From Asterias amurensis (Eukaryota; Echinodermata; Asteroidea; Forcipulatida; Asteriidae): DNA of 64,000 bases. A program made the position numbers and the translations under genes. Of this stretch, positions 1 to 11,377 are shown piece by piece (within the stretch, counting starts at the first letter, position 1; each line of letters begins with the position of its first letter). Location of the stretch: positions 8,969,177-9,033,176 of the forward strand of contig NC_092659.1 of NCBI RefSeq assembly GCF_032118995.1, given 5' to 3'. The notes beneath the pieces were generated by a model. It had not been told where the DNA came from. It saw nothing but the letters and a program-made list of their open reading frames with translations, and made no database searches.

Positions 1-604
1 GCCCGATATCGGCATTTCCTATGATGCAAACGAGCCCAAATGTCGGCATTTCCAATTATGCAAACGAGCCCAAATGTCAGCATTTCCTATGACGCAAACG
101 AGCCCAAATGTCGGCATTTCCCGTGATGCAAATAAGCCCAAATATCGGCATTTCCTATGATGCAAACGAGCCCAAATGTCGGCATTTTCCATGTACGAGC
201 CCATTATCGGCATTTCCAATTATGCAAAACGAGCCAAATGTCGGCATTTCCATTGAAGCTAAACGAGCCTAATGTCGGCATTTCCATTGAAGCTAAACGA
301 GCCAAATATCGGTATTTCCCACGACGCTGAATGAGCCCAATGTCGGCTTTTCCCATGAAGCCACAGCGAGCCCAGTTTCGGAATTTAATATCGGCTTTTC
401 CCATGACACAAAACGAGCCCAATGTCGGCATTTCCCATGAAGCTAAACGAGCCCAATAGTGGCATTTCCCACGAAGCTGAATGTGCCCAATATCGGCTTT
501 TCCCATGAAGAAACAGCGAGCCCAGTTTCGGCATTTACTAGGGTGATATAACGAGCATTTTTAATATCGGCTTTTCCCAAGACACAAAACGAGCCCAATG
601 TCGG
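1..604. repeat. 33-34 bp satellite array, left block
   Basis: About 17 head-to-tail units of 33-34 bp, each with the core tgtcggcatttcc followed by a variable atgaagct/atgatgcaa segment and cgagcccaa. Units drift in length and sequence towards the right. Open frames on the minus strand here are by-products of the near-33-bp period. The same unit reappears at 1684-1960, so the element between the two blocks probably inserted into one array. Confidence 0.93.
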
Positions 605-1676
605 TATTTCCCATAAAGCTACAACAAGCCTCTAGCATGAGTTGCAGCACATCACCACTTCTCTACAGCGGAATGGATACAACGCCAAGCAAGTCAAGAC
701 TAGCAAGCCCGTCCCCCCCCGACCAAAGGGTCTCCTATACCCAAGGTCAAACACACACACCCACAGTTAGTTTACCATACCTAGGTCCCCCCCTCTCATC
801 GCCTCCAACGCATCTTCAAGGAAGCAGGTATCAAGGTGTATCACTCCGCCCCGAAGAAACTCCATGGCTCTTTCCAATCGCACAAGGACAAGAAGGACCC
901 CTCCGCCCGTGCCGGAGTCTATCGCATTCCATGCGAATGTGGTAAGGTTTATGTCGGGGAAACCGGGCGTAACCTTTCCACTAGACTTAAGGAACACCGA
1001 GCACACGGAAGGAGGGGGGACTTTGATAAATCCGCCATCGTCAAGCATTCCCACATCGCTGACCACCGAGTGAACTGGGATGCTGCTGAAATCATCGCTC
1101 CGTTCCAGGCGTGGCACCCTAGACGCATTAGAGAGGCCATCGAGATCCACAAGCATGACACCGTACCCCAAGACATCGGCTTCCACATCAGCGACATCTG
1201 GCTCCCCCTTCTCCCGACCAATGGATCTTCTATATCCACGGTCACACCCTAGGCCCCAACTATTAGACTGCTTTGGGTCATTTATACCCTCAGTCACCTA
1301 GGCCCCACACCCTCACTATCCCCTGTGCTTGTTCCTACTGACACGGTTTAGTGAGCACACACCCCCCCCCCCCCCCCCCACACACACAACCCCCAAGGCT
1401 CCACAACAGGTTTCACCACGCATCATCGAGTTCACTTCCCGCCTACATTTCCCGCCTTCGTGCATCACCGCTGATCCACCGCCTAGTACTTAAGCAGCAT
1501 GCAGCATCAGAGTCCAGCATTCTCCAGAAGACGAGTCCAGCATTCTCCAGAATACTGATCGAAACGTCGAGTTAACCCAACGGTTCTTTTCAGAATCACC
1601 CCAACACATTTAGAGATTGTTATTACATGGTGTTACCGCAAACTCTTCTATATCTTATCTCCACCATGCAGTTTCA
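605..1676 (+). mobile_element. Penelope-like element, 3' part, degenerate
   Basis: The right two thirds encode a GIY-YIG nuclease domain in the Penelope arrangement. The tail at about 1555-1660 contains gaaacgtcgagttaaccc and a tccaccatgca end, which resemble Penelope-element 3' regions as I remember them. The reverse transcriptase that should lie upstream is absent, so this is a 5'-truncated copy. A long C-run (1362-1379) and CA-rich stretch lie after the coding part. Satellite units abut both sides. The exact left border is unclear because the last satellite units are diverged. Confidence 0.8.
795..1252 (+). pseudogene. GIY-YIG endonuclease domain of a Penelope-like element (frameshifted)
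   Basis: The frame around 812-1252 reads an HSAPKKL lead-in, then GVYRIPCECGKVYVGETGR. This carries the GVY...YVG signature of the GIY-YIG fold, with a following conserved Arg (NLSTRLKEH), a HxxxxxH-like HSHIADH segment and a Glu in REAIEIHKH. These are the positions expected for a Penelope nuclease, which cuts DNA at the insertion target. The upstream linker (LPYLGP, near 775-790) is in another frame; the switch lies at a run of seven C at about 786-793. No functional start is evident, so this is scored as a broken fragment. Confidence 0.82.
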
Positions 1677-1683
1677 AATCCTA

Positions 1684-1960
1684 CAAGCCCAAATTCGGCA
1701 TTTCACATGAAGCTAAAACGAGCCCAAATTCGGCTTTTCCCATGAAGCCAAACGAGCCCAATGTCGGCATTTCCTATGAAGCTATAACGAGCCCAATGTC
1801 GGCATTTCCGATGAAGCTATAACGAGCCCGATGTCGGTATTTCCCACGAAGCTGAATGAGCCCGATGTGACGTTTCCCACGATCTAAAGGAGCCAAATAT
1901 CGGCATTTCCCATGAAGCTTAACGAGCCCAATATCGGCATTTCCGACGAAGCTGATTGAG
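1684..1960. repeat. 33-34 bp satellite array, right block
   Basis: Eight or so further copies of the unit seen at 1-604 (cgagcccaatgtcggcattt core). From 1961 to about 2230 the sequence holds only decayed fragments of the unit (gagccagaacgagcc, aagcccgatgtcgacatttt). Confidence 0.88.
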
Positions 1961-2264
1961 CCGGAACTACACCCAATGTCACTCAGAAGCCATACAAACC
2001 CGTCGTCAGAGCGCCCCTAATTCCGTCGTTTTCTCGATCGAGCCAGAACGAGCCTAGCGTCCTGAGAGCATAGCAAGCTCATTCCAATTTTGTCGTCTCT
2101 CGAGTGTCGAAATAATTATTCTCGAGCTCGAGAGTCTATTATCAAGCCCGATGTCGACATTTTCTCTTTAAAGCCGCGCGATCCTGTTGACTAGACAGGT
2201 CCAATGTTTGCCTTTCCTGACGACTGACGAATTGAGCCAAAACAAAATCTCACATTAACACAAA

Positions 2265-2396
2265 CTTGTCAACACAAACCAGTCAACACAAACTTGTCAA
2301 TACTAACTTGTCAACACAAACTCGTCAACATGAACTTCTCAACACAAACTTTTCACCACAAACCTGTCAATACAAACTTGTCAACACAAACTTGCT
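2265..2396. repeat. 14-bp minisatellite
   Basis: Nine to ten tandem copies of cttgtcaacacaaa with one or two substitutions each (ccagtcaacacaaa, cttgtcaatactaa, ctcgtcaacatgaa and so on). The period is exactly 14 throughout. Confidence 0.92.
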
Positions 2397-2804
2397 CATG
2401 AGAGATTTGACACTTCGCTTTGCTGGAGTCGGTCTAGCTATGTAGTAAGTATTGTGACACATACACTGCATATATATATGAGTGATGATTCTGAAGAGAA
2501 CCGTTGTTTTTATACTCGAAATTTCAATCAGGGTGTTCTGAACCACATGTTGATTTGAAAACCATCACAATTCATAGAAAGAGTTTCATGTACACGGTTT
2601 CTCCAGAAACCTCTCTCTAGATAATTTTGCACATGTTTTTTTTTCTATGGAAGGTTGCCCCAAAACAAGCCTTAAAGTCACTCTTTATAACGGCCTACAA
2701 AAAGAAAAACTGTTATGATGAAAATATCTCAGGGGAGCTGAAGGTAGCATCTGATATTCCTCTTCAAACAGTTTACATTGTAGGATGGAGGGAAACATGC
2801 ACCA
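2397..2804. other. No recognised feature
   Basis: AT-rich sequence with no tandem structure, splice-flanked coding segment or known repeat that I can identify. Confidence 0.6.
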
Positions 2805-3030
2805 GGGCCCAATTTCATAGAGCTGCTTAAGCACAAAATTTTGCTTAAGCGAAAAATTAATTGCTTAGTAAAATCAGATTACCGGCCAAGACTCCACTCA
2901 ATTGTTATGCTAAGTAAACAACAGCTAAATACTAGTCATAAGCAATGTATATGGCATGAAATTTTGGCCAGCGAGCTATTTTCATGCTTAAGAAAATTTT
3001 TTTGCTTAAGCAGCTCTATGAAATTGGCCC
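2805..3030. mobile_element. MITE family A, full copy
   Basis: Starts gggcccaatttcatagag and ends ctctatgaaattggcccc, giving inverted termini of about 30 bp that continue into ctgcttaagca. The interior contains ggccaagactccactcaatt and aacaacagctaaatactagt, shared in reverse order with the copy at 6953-7196. No transposase frame. It lies just upstream of the first receptor exon. Confidence 0.9.
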
Positions 3031-3224
3031 CAGGCAAGGAGTTCCAAAGAGAAGCAGTACGTGAAATAAATCTAATGGAATGACTCTTTGTTCTAAATCT
3101 CATCAAAGCAAAATGGTATGGGTGCGAAGAAGCAGCAGAAAGTCTGGTTTCACATTCAACAATGTATTTGTATATTGTTCTTAATAGGCATTTTCACAGT
3201 CTTCGTTTTAATTTGATGTTATAG

Positions 3225-6200
3225 GATTGCTCTACGGGCCATACTGTTGACCCTGCCTCTACTTGGTTGTACGTGGTTGATTGGACTGCTATCGTTCAAC
3301 GCTGATACGTTGGTGTTTGCCTACATCTTCGTTATCTTGAATTCTCTTCAGGTTTGTTCAATTTGATACTTCACCATTTGTTTGTCTGTTGTGGTTTTTT
3401 TTTTTTTTACGATTCCTTATACCGTTTCGTTGTATAAAAGTGCTCCATAAGACAAAATTTAATAAATTCATTGTTGATTCTGAAGTCTCAAAAGAAAAAT
3501 CGAGGGTTATTACAAATTTCGATCAAACAACAAATCACAAAGGAAACTGACTGGGTTAATTTTAGTGCAATAATTGGGTGAATAAAGAGAAGATTGACTA
3601 GAACGGAAATCGAACTTGCAACCTCCGGATTAAAGACGCACCCTATTAAAGACGCACCTTTTTTTCACAGGACTCAGGAAAGTATTGAGTATACAGTGCT
3701 AATGGGAAATATATATATATATATATATATATATTCTTTATCCCCGATGCAAATTTAACATCTATTAAATAAAGTTTTGTCCTATTTGTTTGTTGCAGGG
3801 TGTGTTCATATTCATTCTGTACTGCTTACTCAATGACGAGGTGAGGATAATTTTAAATTATTTGCCTTCATTTATCTGTCTCTTCGTGTTTTAATACCAT
3901 CGACTTATGAAAAGTCATGTTTTAAATCCAAAACACTCGATATTTTTGTTAATGGGTTATTTTGGTTGATTATTCATTTCAACCATTGTTGTTTTTCTTG
4001 TGCTTTAGCTGCAACGAATGTAGAATTCAATATTGTTTGAATGTTAGATTTTTAGTAATCGTTTTAGATTCATTAGAATCACAAGATTTGTTCACCTATA
4101 ACGAGGGTCTCCAGTGAGATCAAATTGTGATAGACTCATAAAGTGGGGAAACAAAATCAAGTCTCTATACCTCTCACTATAACGGCTTAAAATGTCATTG
4201 TATTCGACACCTATTCCAGAACGAATTTTGTCAAAATCCCAAAACATCAAATGACATTTAAAAAAAAGTTCTAACTCTTGTGATCTTTAACATCTACAAT
4301 ATTTCAAGTATTTATTATTTTAACTTACCAAAAGTGCACTTTAGCATTAAAAAGTACGATGGGTAATCAAGAAACAACACTTATATAACCTGAATGACAG
4401 TGCAATTTAAATGCCCTCAGAAATACGGTCAAAGTCACGATTATGTCATTTGACAACGCCACAAATCCCCTACAAAATAATATCAAATTGTTCTTCATTG
4501 AATACACTAAAAAAGCGATCACCTAATATAAGGAAGTTTATGCTGTAATGAATATAATATGTAATTGCAGTTGAAACCTCGAGGATTTGAGTTCACTTTA
4601 CTCTTCCAAAAACTCATGATAACAATTTGATTTTCTGCAACACTCCACCCTACTTTTTAACTCCCATGCCACGCCCCTATAAACCAAGCTCCGGAGTATC
4701 GTACGTGCTCATTCCGACAGGACAAAACGCAGTCGATCTGCTGGATTCACCCCACCCAACACAAACGTGGCTAAAATATGAGCCCCAAATTCTTCCTCAT
4801 GAAAAAATGTCCCCCTGGGTGGCGACTTCAAAGGTAGGGATTCTTTGCATCCAATAATTGCAAGGTGTTGGTGGATCTATGCTTTAGACATTAATGTCAC
4901 ACCTCTCCCCAGTGTCAGGTGGTTCTCGTGGTATCTCGTGGTATTTTAATTTGTGAGCTTTACAACTTGTATGTGCAAAAGTCACTTCACGCTATTGTTG
5001 TTCATTTACCGGAGGGGATTAAATCACTCCACGCTACTGCTGTTCATTTACCGGAGGGAATCAAATCACTCCCCGCTACTGCTAGTCATTTACCGGAGGG
5101 AATTAAATCGCTCCCCGCTACTGCTAGTCATTTACCGTAGGGAATCAAATCACTCCACGCTACTGCTGTTCATTTACCGGAAGGGATAAAGACTCTCCAC
5201 GCTACTGCTGTTTATTTACCCTATTTGACAACAAATTCCAAATACCTGCATTTTTGTTTCTATCGGTTGATGAAACAAATGGTTCTACGGTAGAACCCAT
5301 GGCTGCTTGGATGCATTTAAAAAGCACTTCATTACTTGGTCAATGAACGCTTCAAAGTGGTCAGTGGTTAGCTGCAGGACTTACAATTCACCGATCCAGT
5401 CGGCTCCGCCAACGACGCACGTGTGAGCAAGAACACATGGGGCTCTCCAATGCCTTTCTGCACAGCTCATAGATATAGAATAGAATAACTAGATCGGCCG
5501 CGCACATACGCGGGTTCTGGCATGGGGGCCGCCATTGCAATGGGAGATGGGCAATGCATTGCCTATGGCCGTGTCCGAAACGGCGACTTTGGCTACAGCT
5601 ACGGCTAGATCGCGCGCGTCTGCCTATTCTTCAACACTGGAAGACGCGCTGATCTAGACGTAGCTGTAGCCGAAGTCGTCGTTTCGGACACGGCCTATCT
5701 CTCCCGTGTACATTTTCTGTGCGTTGCCGTCAGCACGTGACTCTTTGCCGTCAGCACGTGACATGTAGCGCGTCAAAGGCCTATCTCCCGTGTTCATTTT
5801 CGCGCGTCGCCTTTCGAACGTGAATTTTTTACCGCGTCCATGGCAAACAAAAACTTTTTCTACACAGGCAATGGCGCGTATGTACGCGCGGCCGATCTAG
5901 TTATTTTAATTTTATATCTATGGCACAACTCTGCCGCGCGCGCCATGATACGCGCATCTAAACGCGCACACATGTCGGACCTTATTTGTCGGACCTTCGT
6001 TGCGTTGTGATTGGTCAATACGCAATGGGGCGGAGCTTAATGGATCGGTCTATCATAATGCCGTGGGTTCGAATCCTAAGATAACTGCTGATTCCACAAT
6101 CACTAGAATAAGTATTGTCGTTTAGTTACGAAGTTTACAATTTCTTGGTTGCAATTCAAAATCAAAGACGTTAAAATCAATGTTCGTCTAGAGAGATTGG

Positions 6201-7737
6201 CTGTCGCTACCTTGATGTCTGTATATGTTTGGGTTTAGAAAAATAATGGCTGAACGTTTTTACGGCTGCGTTCATGGTTTGAGTATAAACTGGCGTTCAT
6301 GTTTTGAGTGTAAACTCAATAAAGATGAAGATTAGAATGAAAGTTTGAGCCAGAAAAACTATGGCCAATTAATTTTTATTTGAATGTTTAAAATCAAGTG
6401 AGAGTAAAAAGTTGAGGGTAAATTAGCTGTGCTTTGCTTTGCTTTTTGTTGTTGTGCTGCAAATATGTTGTTAGTCAATGCACACCCACTGTTGGTCTCA
6501 CCACTACCACTCTGCGAGGTAAGAGGTGGAGGGGTGGTGGTGTTGGAGTTGGTAGGTTCTGAAGGGTCTATTAAGGGGGGGGGAGATGAAGGGCACAAAT
6601 TAATTGTCAATACCCTTCCTTAGGTATGGATCATTCGATCAATGTTTGTCCATTGCTTCATACGAAGGGAGCAAAATGACGCACCAAAGACCCCGATACA
6701 GCCATTTTATCGTTGTATCCAAACCGGTATACTAGAAGGGCAAAACACTCCATTTTTGTCATTGGTTCCATTTTGGTTGGTGGTTGCTCTTGCGCAAGAG
6801 GGACGAAACAGGTGTGTGGTTCATAAAGGTAGTTCACCGCAGTATAGAAGTGTGGGCAGAGGTTAGGGCCAACAGTCGATGATGGGCACACTCATATGAG
6901 AAACAACAGCACATTAGCGCTTCCCCGCCATCTGCTGCCCATGCTTCCCCCTGGGGCCAATTTCATAGAGCTGCTTAAGCAAAAAAATTGCTTAAGCACG
7001 AAAATAGCTCGCTTATTTTACACATGTTACTGGCCAAAATGTCATACCATATACATTGCTTATGACTAGTATTTAGCTGTTGTTTACTTAACATAACAAT
7101 TGAGTGGAGTCTTGGCCGGTAATCTGATTTTACTAAGCAATGAATTTTTTGCTTAAGCAAAAATTTTTGCTTAAGCAGCTCTATGAAATTGGGCCCTGCT
7201 CATTGGATACCACCCCCTACTCGCCGGGTCTAAAAGCTGAACTACCCCTTCCCCACTCCCTCCCCCATGGTAAATCATCACCTTTTGGGATACCTAGTGC
7301 TACACTAATCCATGCATTGTCAGTATTAATTGCAAACAAGTGGTGTATGTTGTATTATGGTTGGTGTACGCTTTCCATGTGTTTTACCTGGTCACCGGCC
7401 CTATGGCAGTCTAGAGACAGACCGTGTCCGAATTAGCGGCTGTGGCTATGGCTACGAGTGTTGTAAAAGACGTTCTTTACTTCTACGCATAATGTCGCAG
7501 CGATCAAGCTGTAGCCCTGCATATTGAGTATACCTAATAAGTGATTATTGTTCCTTTTTCGAGTCACAGATAAAGAAAGGCTTGCAGAAGCGACTAGCAA
7601 GCTTGCAGAGTTTGTCCGGGAGGACGACCAACACCAGGACCAGCAGGACTGCCACTGGGGCCAGCAACAACCACCAGCCCAACAGGGTGAACAGTAAGAC
7701 CACGCCCGAGGGATACCAGGAGGCCGTGAAACTTTAG
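3225..7737 (+). CDS. Adhesion-type (class B2) G-protein-coupled receptor, last three coding exons
   Basis: Exons 3225-3351, 3799-3840 and 7570-7737 join in phase and end at TAG. Upstream exons lie outside the window. The first gives IALRAILLTLPLLGCTWLIG followed by LLSFNADTLVFAYIFVILNS-LQ: intracellular loop 3, helix 6 with the TWLxG motif typical of adhesion receptors, the last outer loop and the start of helix 7. The second gives GVFIFILYCLLNDE, the end of helix 7. The third gives IKKGLQKRLASLQSLSGRTT and a polar 55-residue tail ending in EAVKL. Donors are GTTTGT and GTGAGG; acceptors are ATAG, TTGCAG and TCACAG. The long last intron (3841-7569) is full of repeats. Without the ectodomain the subfamily (latrophilin-like, ADGRG or other) cannot be named. 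The class assignment is established family knowledge; the tail exon is supported by phase, helix-8-like basic residues and a clean acceptor. Confidence 0.82.
3711..3735. repeat. (TA)n microsatellite
   Basis: Twelve AT/TA dinucleotides in the first receptor intron. Confidence 0.95.
3841..4970 (+). other. Receptor intron, unique-looking part
   Basis: AT-rich intronic sequence between the helix 7 exon and a minisatellite. The short frame at 4627-4857 has no family resemblance and no coding support. Nothing else recognised. Confidence 0.55.
4974..5222 (+). repeat. 42-bp minisatellite, six units
   Basis: Six tandem copies of a 42-bp unit (core catttaccggagggaatcaa followed by atcactccccgctactgctg). 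Because 42 is a multiple of three, the array stays open in two frames and would encode a 14-residue repeat (HLPEGIKSLPATAS type). It lies in a receptor intron, and no splice evidence supports translation. Confidence 0.93.
5467..5922. mobile_element. Palindromic CpG-rich inverted-repeat element
   Basis: Outer arms catagatatagaatag... and ...ttttatatctatgg both continue into an actagatcggccgcgc-type sequence and its complement. An inner pair of arms (5570-5612 and 5651-5693) carries cgtgtccgaaacg and its complement cgtttcggacacg. No coding content. Probably a MITE or foldback transposon. A fragment with the same gtgtccga...ggctatggctac sequence occurs at 7422-7462. Confidence 0.8.
5923..6950 (+). 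other. Receptor intron, no recognised feature
   Basis: Overlapping short frames at 6359-6623 and 6642-6891 have no recognisable protein content. No repeat family identified. Confidence 0.5.
6953..7196. mobile_element. MITE family A, full copy
   Basis: Inverted termini ggggccaatttcatagagct and agctctatgaaattgggccc, each running into cttaagcaaaaat. The interior is the reverse complement of the copy at 2805-3030, so the two sit in opposite orientation on either side of the receptor helix exons. Confidence 0.92.
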
Positions 7738-8224
7738 GTCTGGCCTGATGGTTGGCCAATGAAGGTGTGGAAGGGGGTTGTTCAAATACTTTGGTGGGCT
7801 GTGTCTTTTGATAAACAGGATGCAAGGGTATCGGGGGGGGGGGGGTTGTCGATGCAAGGGAAATGTCCCCCAGATACTCTGTCCTCCATTATGGCAAGTT
7901 AACACGGGCTGGAGGGGGATTCAAAAGAGATCATTATCATAAGAAGTTTTTGCACAGATCGCCGTATGGGGAGAGAATCTCCTGCCACACCTGCAGCAGA
8001 TGAAGTCAAACCTAGTCTTCTTTAAGGATCTTCGACTAGGCTTAGACGAACAGAGAAGCGATTATCATTGTATGTGAACTCAATATCTTGAGTAATGTCT
8101 TAAAACCAAGACTAAGTAGAACTCGACCAAAGTAAACAAAAATTTAAAGCTTTAAGTATGCATTAAAATGACGACGAGAAGGTGTGTTGTGGGTTTGATT
8201 GTATAATGGTTGAATGACCTAGGG

Positions 8225-8353
8225 TCGATTTCACAAAGAGTTTAGGAGTCCTAACTTTTAGGACTAGTCCTAAGGGGTATAGGCTAGTCCTAAGTTAGGG
8301 CGAGAAACTCCCCAAGTCGAGATGAGACTATAGTGGAACTCTTCGTGAAATCC
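8225..8353. mobile_element. MITE family L, short palindromic copy
   Basis: Termini tcgatttcacaaagagttta and actcttcgtgaaatcca are inverted. The interior has the self-complementary aggactagtcctaag motif. A second copy at 60668-61180 is split by a SINE. Confidence 0.8.
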
Positions 8354-8354
8354 A

Positions 8355-8440
8355 GGGCCCAATTTCATAGAGCTGCTTAAGCCAATGGTCAATCACAATT
8401 ACTTGCTTAGTAGAAACTTTATAAGCAAAGTTGCGTGTTG
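8355..8440. mobile_element. MITE family A, left half only
   Basis: Begins gggcccaatttcatagag and loses similarity after the tgcttagtagaaac region. No right terminus is present. It abuts the family L copy directly. Confidence 0.7.
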
Positions 8441-10407
8441 GAACCACTGGCACCGCATCTACAAGATCGTACACTGTATTTACTTTTTAAATCGACCCTT
8501 GTATGTATCGCATAGTTGTATTGATTAAATATAGGTGTTTTTAAGTGTGAATATTTATACCAATTAATATGTAATTCTTGCATCAGAGATAATTAACTAG
8601 TTTTTTTTTATTATACATTATATAGTTTAATGACTCTACGATGATGGAAGTAGGAGCGTATTTTATACTCTAGTCGTGGGTCAAAATGTGAATTTGGTCC
8701 CCAGAGATGTGGTGCTTTCCGGAGGGCGGGAAAGGTATGGTGCTTTCAAGTACTTCTTGCGATATCAGTTTAAGTCCTTTCTCGTTAGGTCATGTTTGAT
8801 CATTGTTTGCATCATTGTGTAGTTTTCGGTGTGCCAAAAGGCCAGGGGAACAGTCTGTGCCCTTTATAAGATTGTTTAGGAATTGTATTCATTACTACTG
8901 GGAATAAGACTAGCTGGGTAAAGATCTCGGGATCATAACATTTTAGGTAGAGCGTCTCAACTAAATGTAACGTTTTTCTTCAAGTGTACATGTACGTGTA
9001 TAGTTTTAAACGTTTTTCGCATACGCTTGTAAAGATGTAATGCTGTGTGAATAAGAGAGACTAATTTCAATTTCATTAAAATGGAAGGTACGACATTGGT
9101 GTTTTCGAAATGGTCGTGTACGAGGTCAAAACCCGAAAAAAATGAACAAAAACCTGAAGATGTGTCGTGGTTTTATCTTTTGGAGACGCCCCGATCCCTC
9201 CCTCGAAAGTGTTACATTTTGGATGAACATGGCTCTTCCAATCACTCACAAAAAATACTCTAGCAGGCTTTGTCCTTTATCTTTCAACATCAGAAGTCTA
9301 AATAAGTTTAGCTAACAAAAAGAAGAAAACGAGTCTTTCTTACAAATGAAAAAGTTCCCAACCCCTAGGCCAGGTATACAAGGTCAGAGGTCCACCCGAG
9401 GTGAGAGAGCTACAAGGAAAATGTAGAGAAGACATGTGTTCACATTCCTTTCAAACTGGAAAAGGTTATAAGATGCAAGACAAGTAGAAGTTCTAAAAGT
9501 TCATCAGATACCAGGCAGCTAGCAGAACATGTCACAATACAAGTCCTTCGAACAGACAGTGAAGGGTGAGAAGATGCAGTAAAGCATACTGCCACCAGGA
9601 ATATTGCCCTCTTTGAGAGGGCAATATTTTATTTGGCAAGGGGCAGGTCTACTGAAAACCTACAGGTTTTTGTGAAGCTTTTGAAGAGGCACAAAGGCAA
9701 AGACCAGGGGCAAGGGAGGCCGTTTTGCAAAGGGCTTTCCTATGGGGGGGGGGACTGAAGGTTTGTGGGAAACTTTTGAAGGGGCACTTAGACCAAAACA
9801 GGGGCAAAAGAGAACATAGCCTCAAGTAATTCCATCCCTGTGAAGGTTCATACAAAAGAGACAACCAGCGAGAGACTTTCTGAGCACATGCCACAACTTC
9901 TACAAGACCCATAACCATGGGAAAACAACACCATTTGTCCATGGCATCAGCCATTTTTTCATAAGGGTAACGACCAACAGCAGGATCTGTTAACTTTTCG
10001 ACTTCAGTGAACTTATGTGATCACTAAAATGTGAACTATATTGAACCTTCCTGTAAAAAGCGTTATTGCCTTAATTTATGAATATATTAAAAATAGACTC
10101 AACATTTTAATCGTAAATTAAATCGATAAATTGCCTTAACTACATGTGTTTAGAAAATATTAATGAAGACGTCTTGTCTGAATAATTCTTATGACTGTAG
10201 ATATGAAAAAGTGGAAAGAGTTTTTAATTTTGCGTATTATAAAGTAAAAATTTAACTCTGCATTCTTATAAGCACTGCATAATTTATTTTTCTGTTTGAA
10301 TTTAATAAATCACTGATTATTTGAGGCAAATAAACATGTGTAGATGATTTTTATTTGAATGTTTTTTCTTGAGCCTGATTCAACCATGTATAAAGCTTCC
10401 CAAGCCA

Positions 10408-10650
10408 GTGCCCAATTTCATAGAGCTGCCAAGCACAAAAATGTGCTTCGCATGAATTTTTTTGCCTCGATTAAAACAGAATTATCAGCCAAACTGCCAC
10501 ATGATTTTCAGGATGAGCAAACAACAGCTGAATACCCTTAACAAGCAATATGCAACAAATGGATATTTGGATGGTAATCCTGTTTTTATGAAGGAAGAAG
10601 TTTCATGCTAAGCAAATGTTTGTGCTTAGCAGCTCTATGAAATTGGGCCC
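10408..10650. mobile_element. MITE family A, full diverged copy
   Basis: Left terminus tgcccaatttcatagagctg; right terminus agctctatgaaattgggccc. The interior has acaacagctgaataccctta and gcaatatgcaacaaatgg, closely shared with the copy at 35666-35902. These two form a subfamily distinct from the 2805/6953 pair. Confidence 0.88.
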
Positions 10651-11226
10651 TAATGGTACAACTACAAGGTACCAGTGCACAATAATGTTAGTTGTGATGG
10701 GTTTGATGTGGATACCAAGCAATGTCTCAATGCGTCTGAAAAACACAATTGTTGGACAGTTACACACTAGAATCCAATAAAAATAAATGAAAATGTCAGA
10801 ACAAAAGAGCCTCCATCTCCAGCACATGGGCATGTCTCTCGTAACAGTCATCTCCCTGTGAGAAATTATCACTTTTTGTTTTTAAATGGGTCACTACCCT
10901 TTTAGGAAACCGCCATAAATTCTTCATGGAAGGTGGACTAAGCTCACAGGCAGACCCAAAAAGACCGTATTAAATAACCCCTTTGTTGATACGAGTCGCC
11001 GTCATATAGGGCAAACCGCATGCGCGTCTCAACGCGTGTCGCGTATATGAACGAAGCACACAGCAAGCAGCTTTCCTGGTTTGATTTCCATGGCACACAT
11101 ACACACACCATCACAGATGCCATGTTGTGGGGCAGGTTTTTGAATGGTGACGTTATATTCAATACGTTCTATAGACACATCAATAAACACAAGTTAGTAC
11201 GCACCAAAGGTTACTGTGTAGATCTC

Positions 11227-11232
11227 TTTATT
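11227..11232 (-). terminator. Candidate RPL8 polyadenylation signal
   Basis: TTTATT on the plus strand is AATAAA on the minus strand, about 145 nt past the RPL8 stop codon. It is the nearest canonical hexamer I found downstream. Confidence 0.5.
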
Positions 11233-11377
11233 CCGGTAAAATCAAAATATCAAGTAGTTGATGGTTCCATGAAACCGGTAGATAGTCATCCATTCAGTTG
11301 TAGCATGGGATGGGTTATAATAATATGTATTCAGTTCAGTGTACATGTATTGGCTGTTTGATGATGTTATTTCTCGT

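Larger units (their letters stand above)
7738..11226. other. Convergent intergenic region between the receptor and RPL8
   Basis: Holds the receptor 3' UTR (length unknown), MITE copies at 8225-8440 and 10408-10650, a 12-bp perfect stem-loop at about 9600-9628 (attgccctc/gagggcaat), and a gcaaaggcaaggggca-type repeat at 9630-9830 related to family H. No other gene recognised. Confidence 0.55.

Noticed and set aside
19..506. Minus-strand open frames with an 11-residue repeat (NADIWARLH type)
   Set aside because: By-products of the near-33-bp satellite. No start context, splice sites or conservation argument.
4974..5222. CRISPR-like look of regularly spaced repeats
   Set aside because: Units are contiguous 42-mers without unique spacers, and the genome is eukaryotic.
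9601..9628. Stem-loop resembling a transcription terminator
   Set aside because: A rho-independent terminator makes no sense in animal nuclear DNA. Most likely a chance or repeat-derived hairpin.
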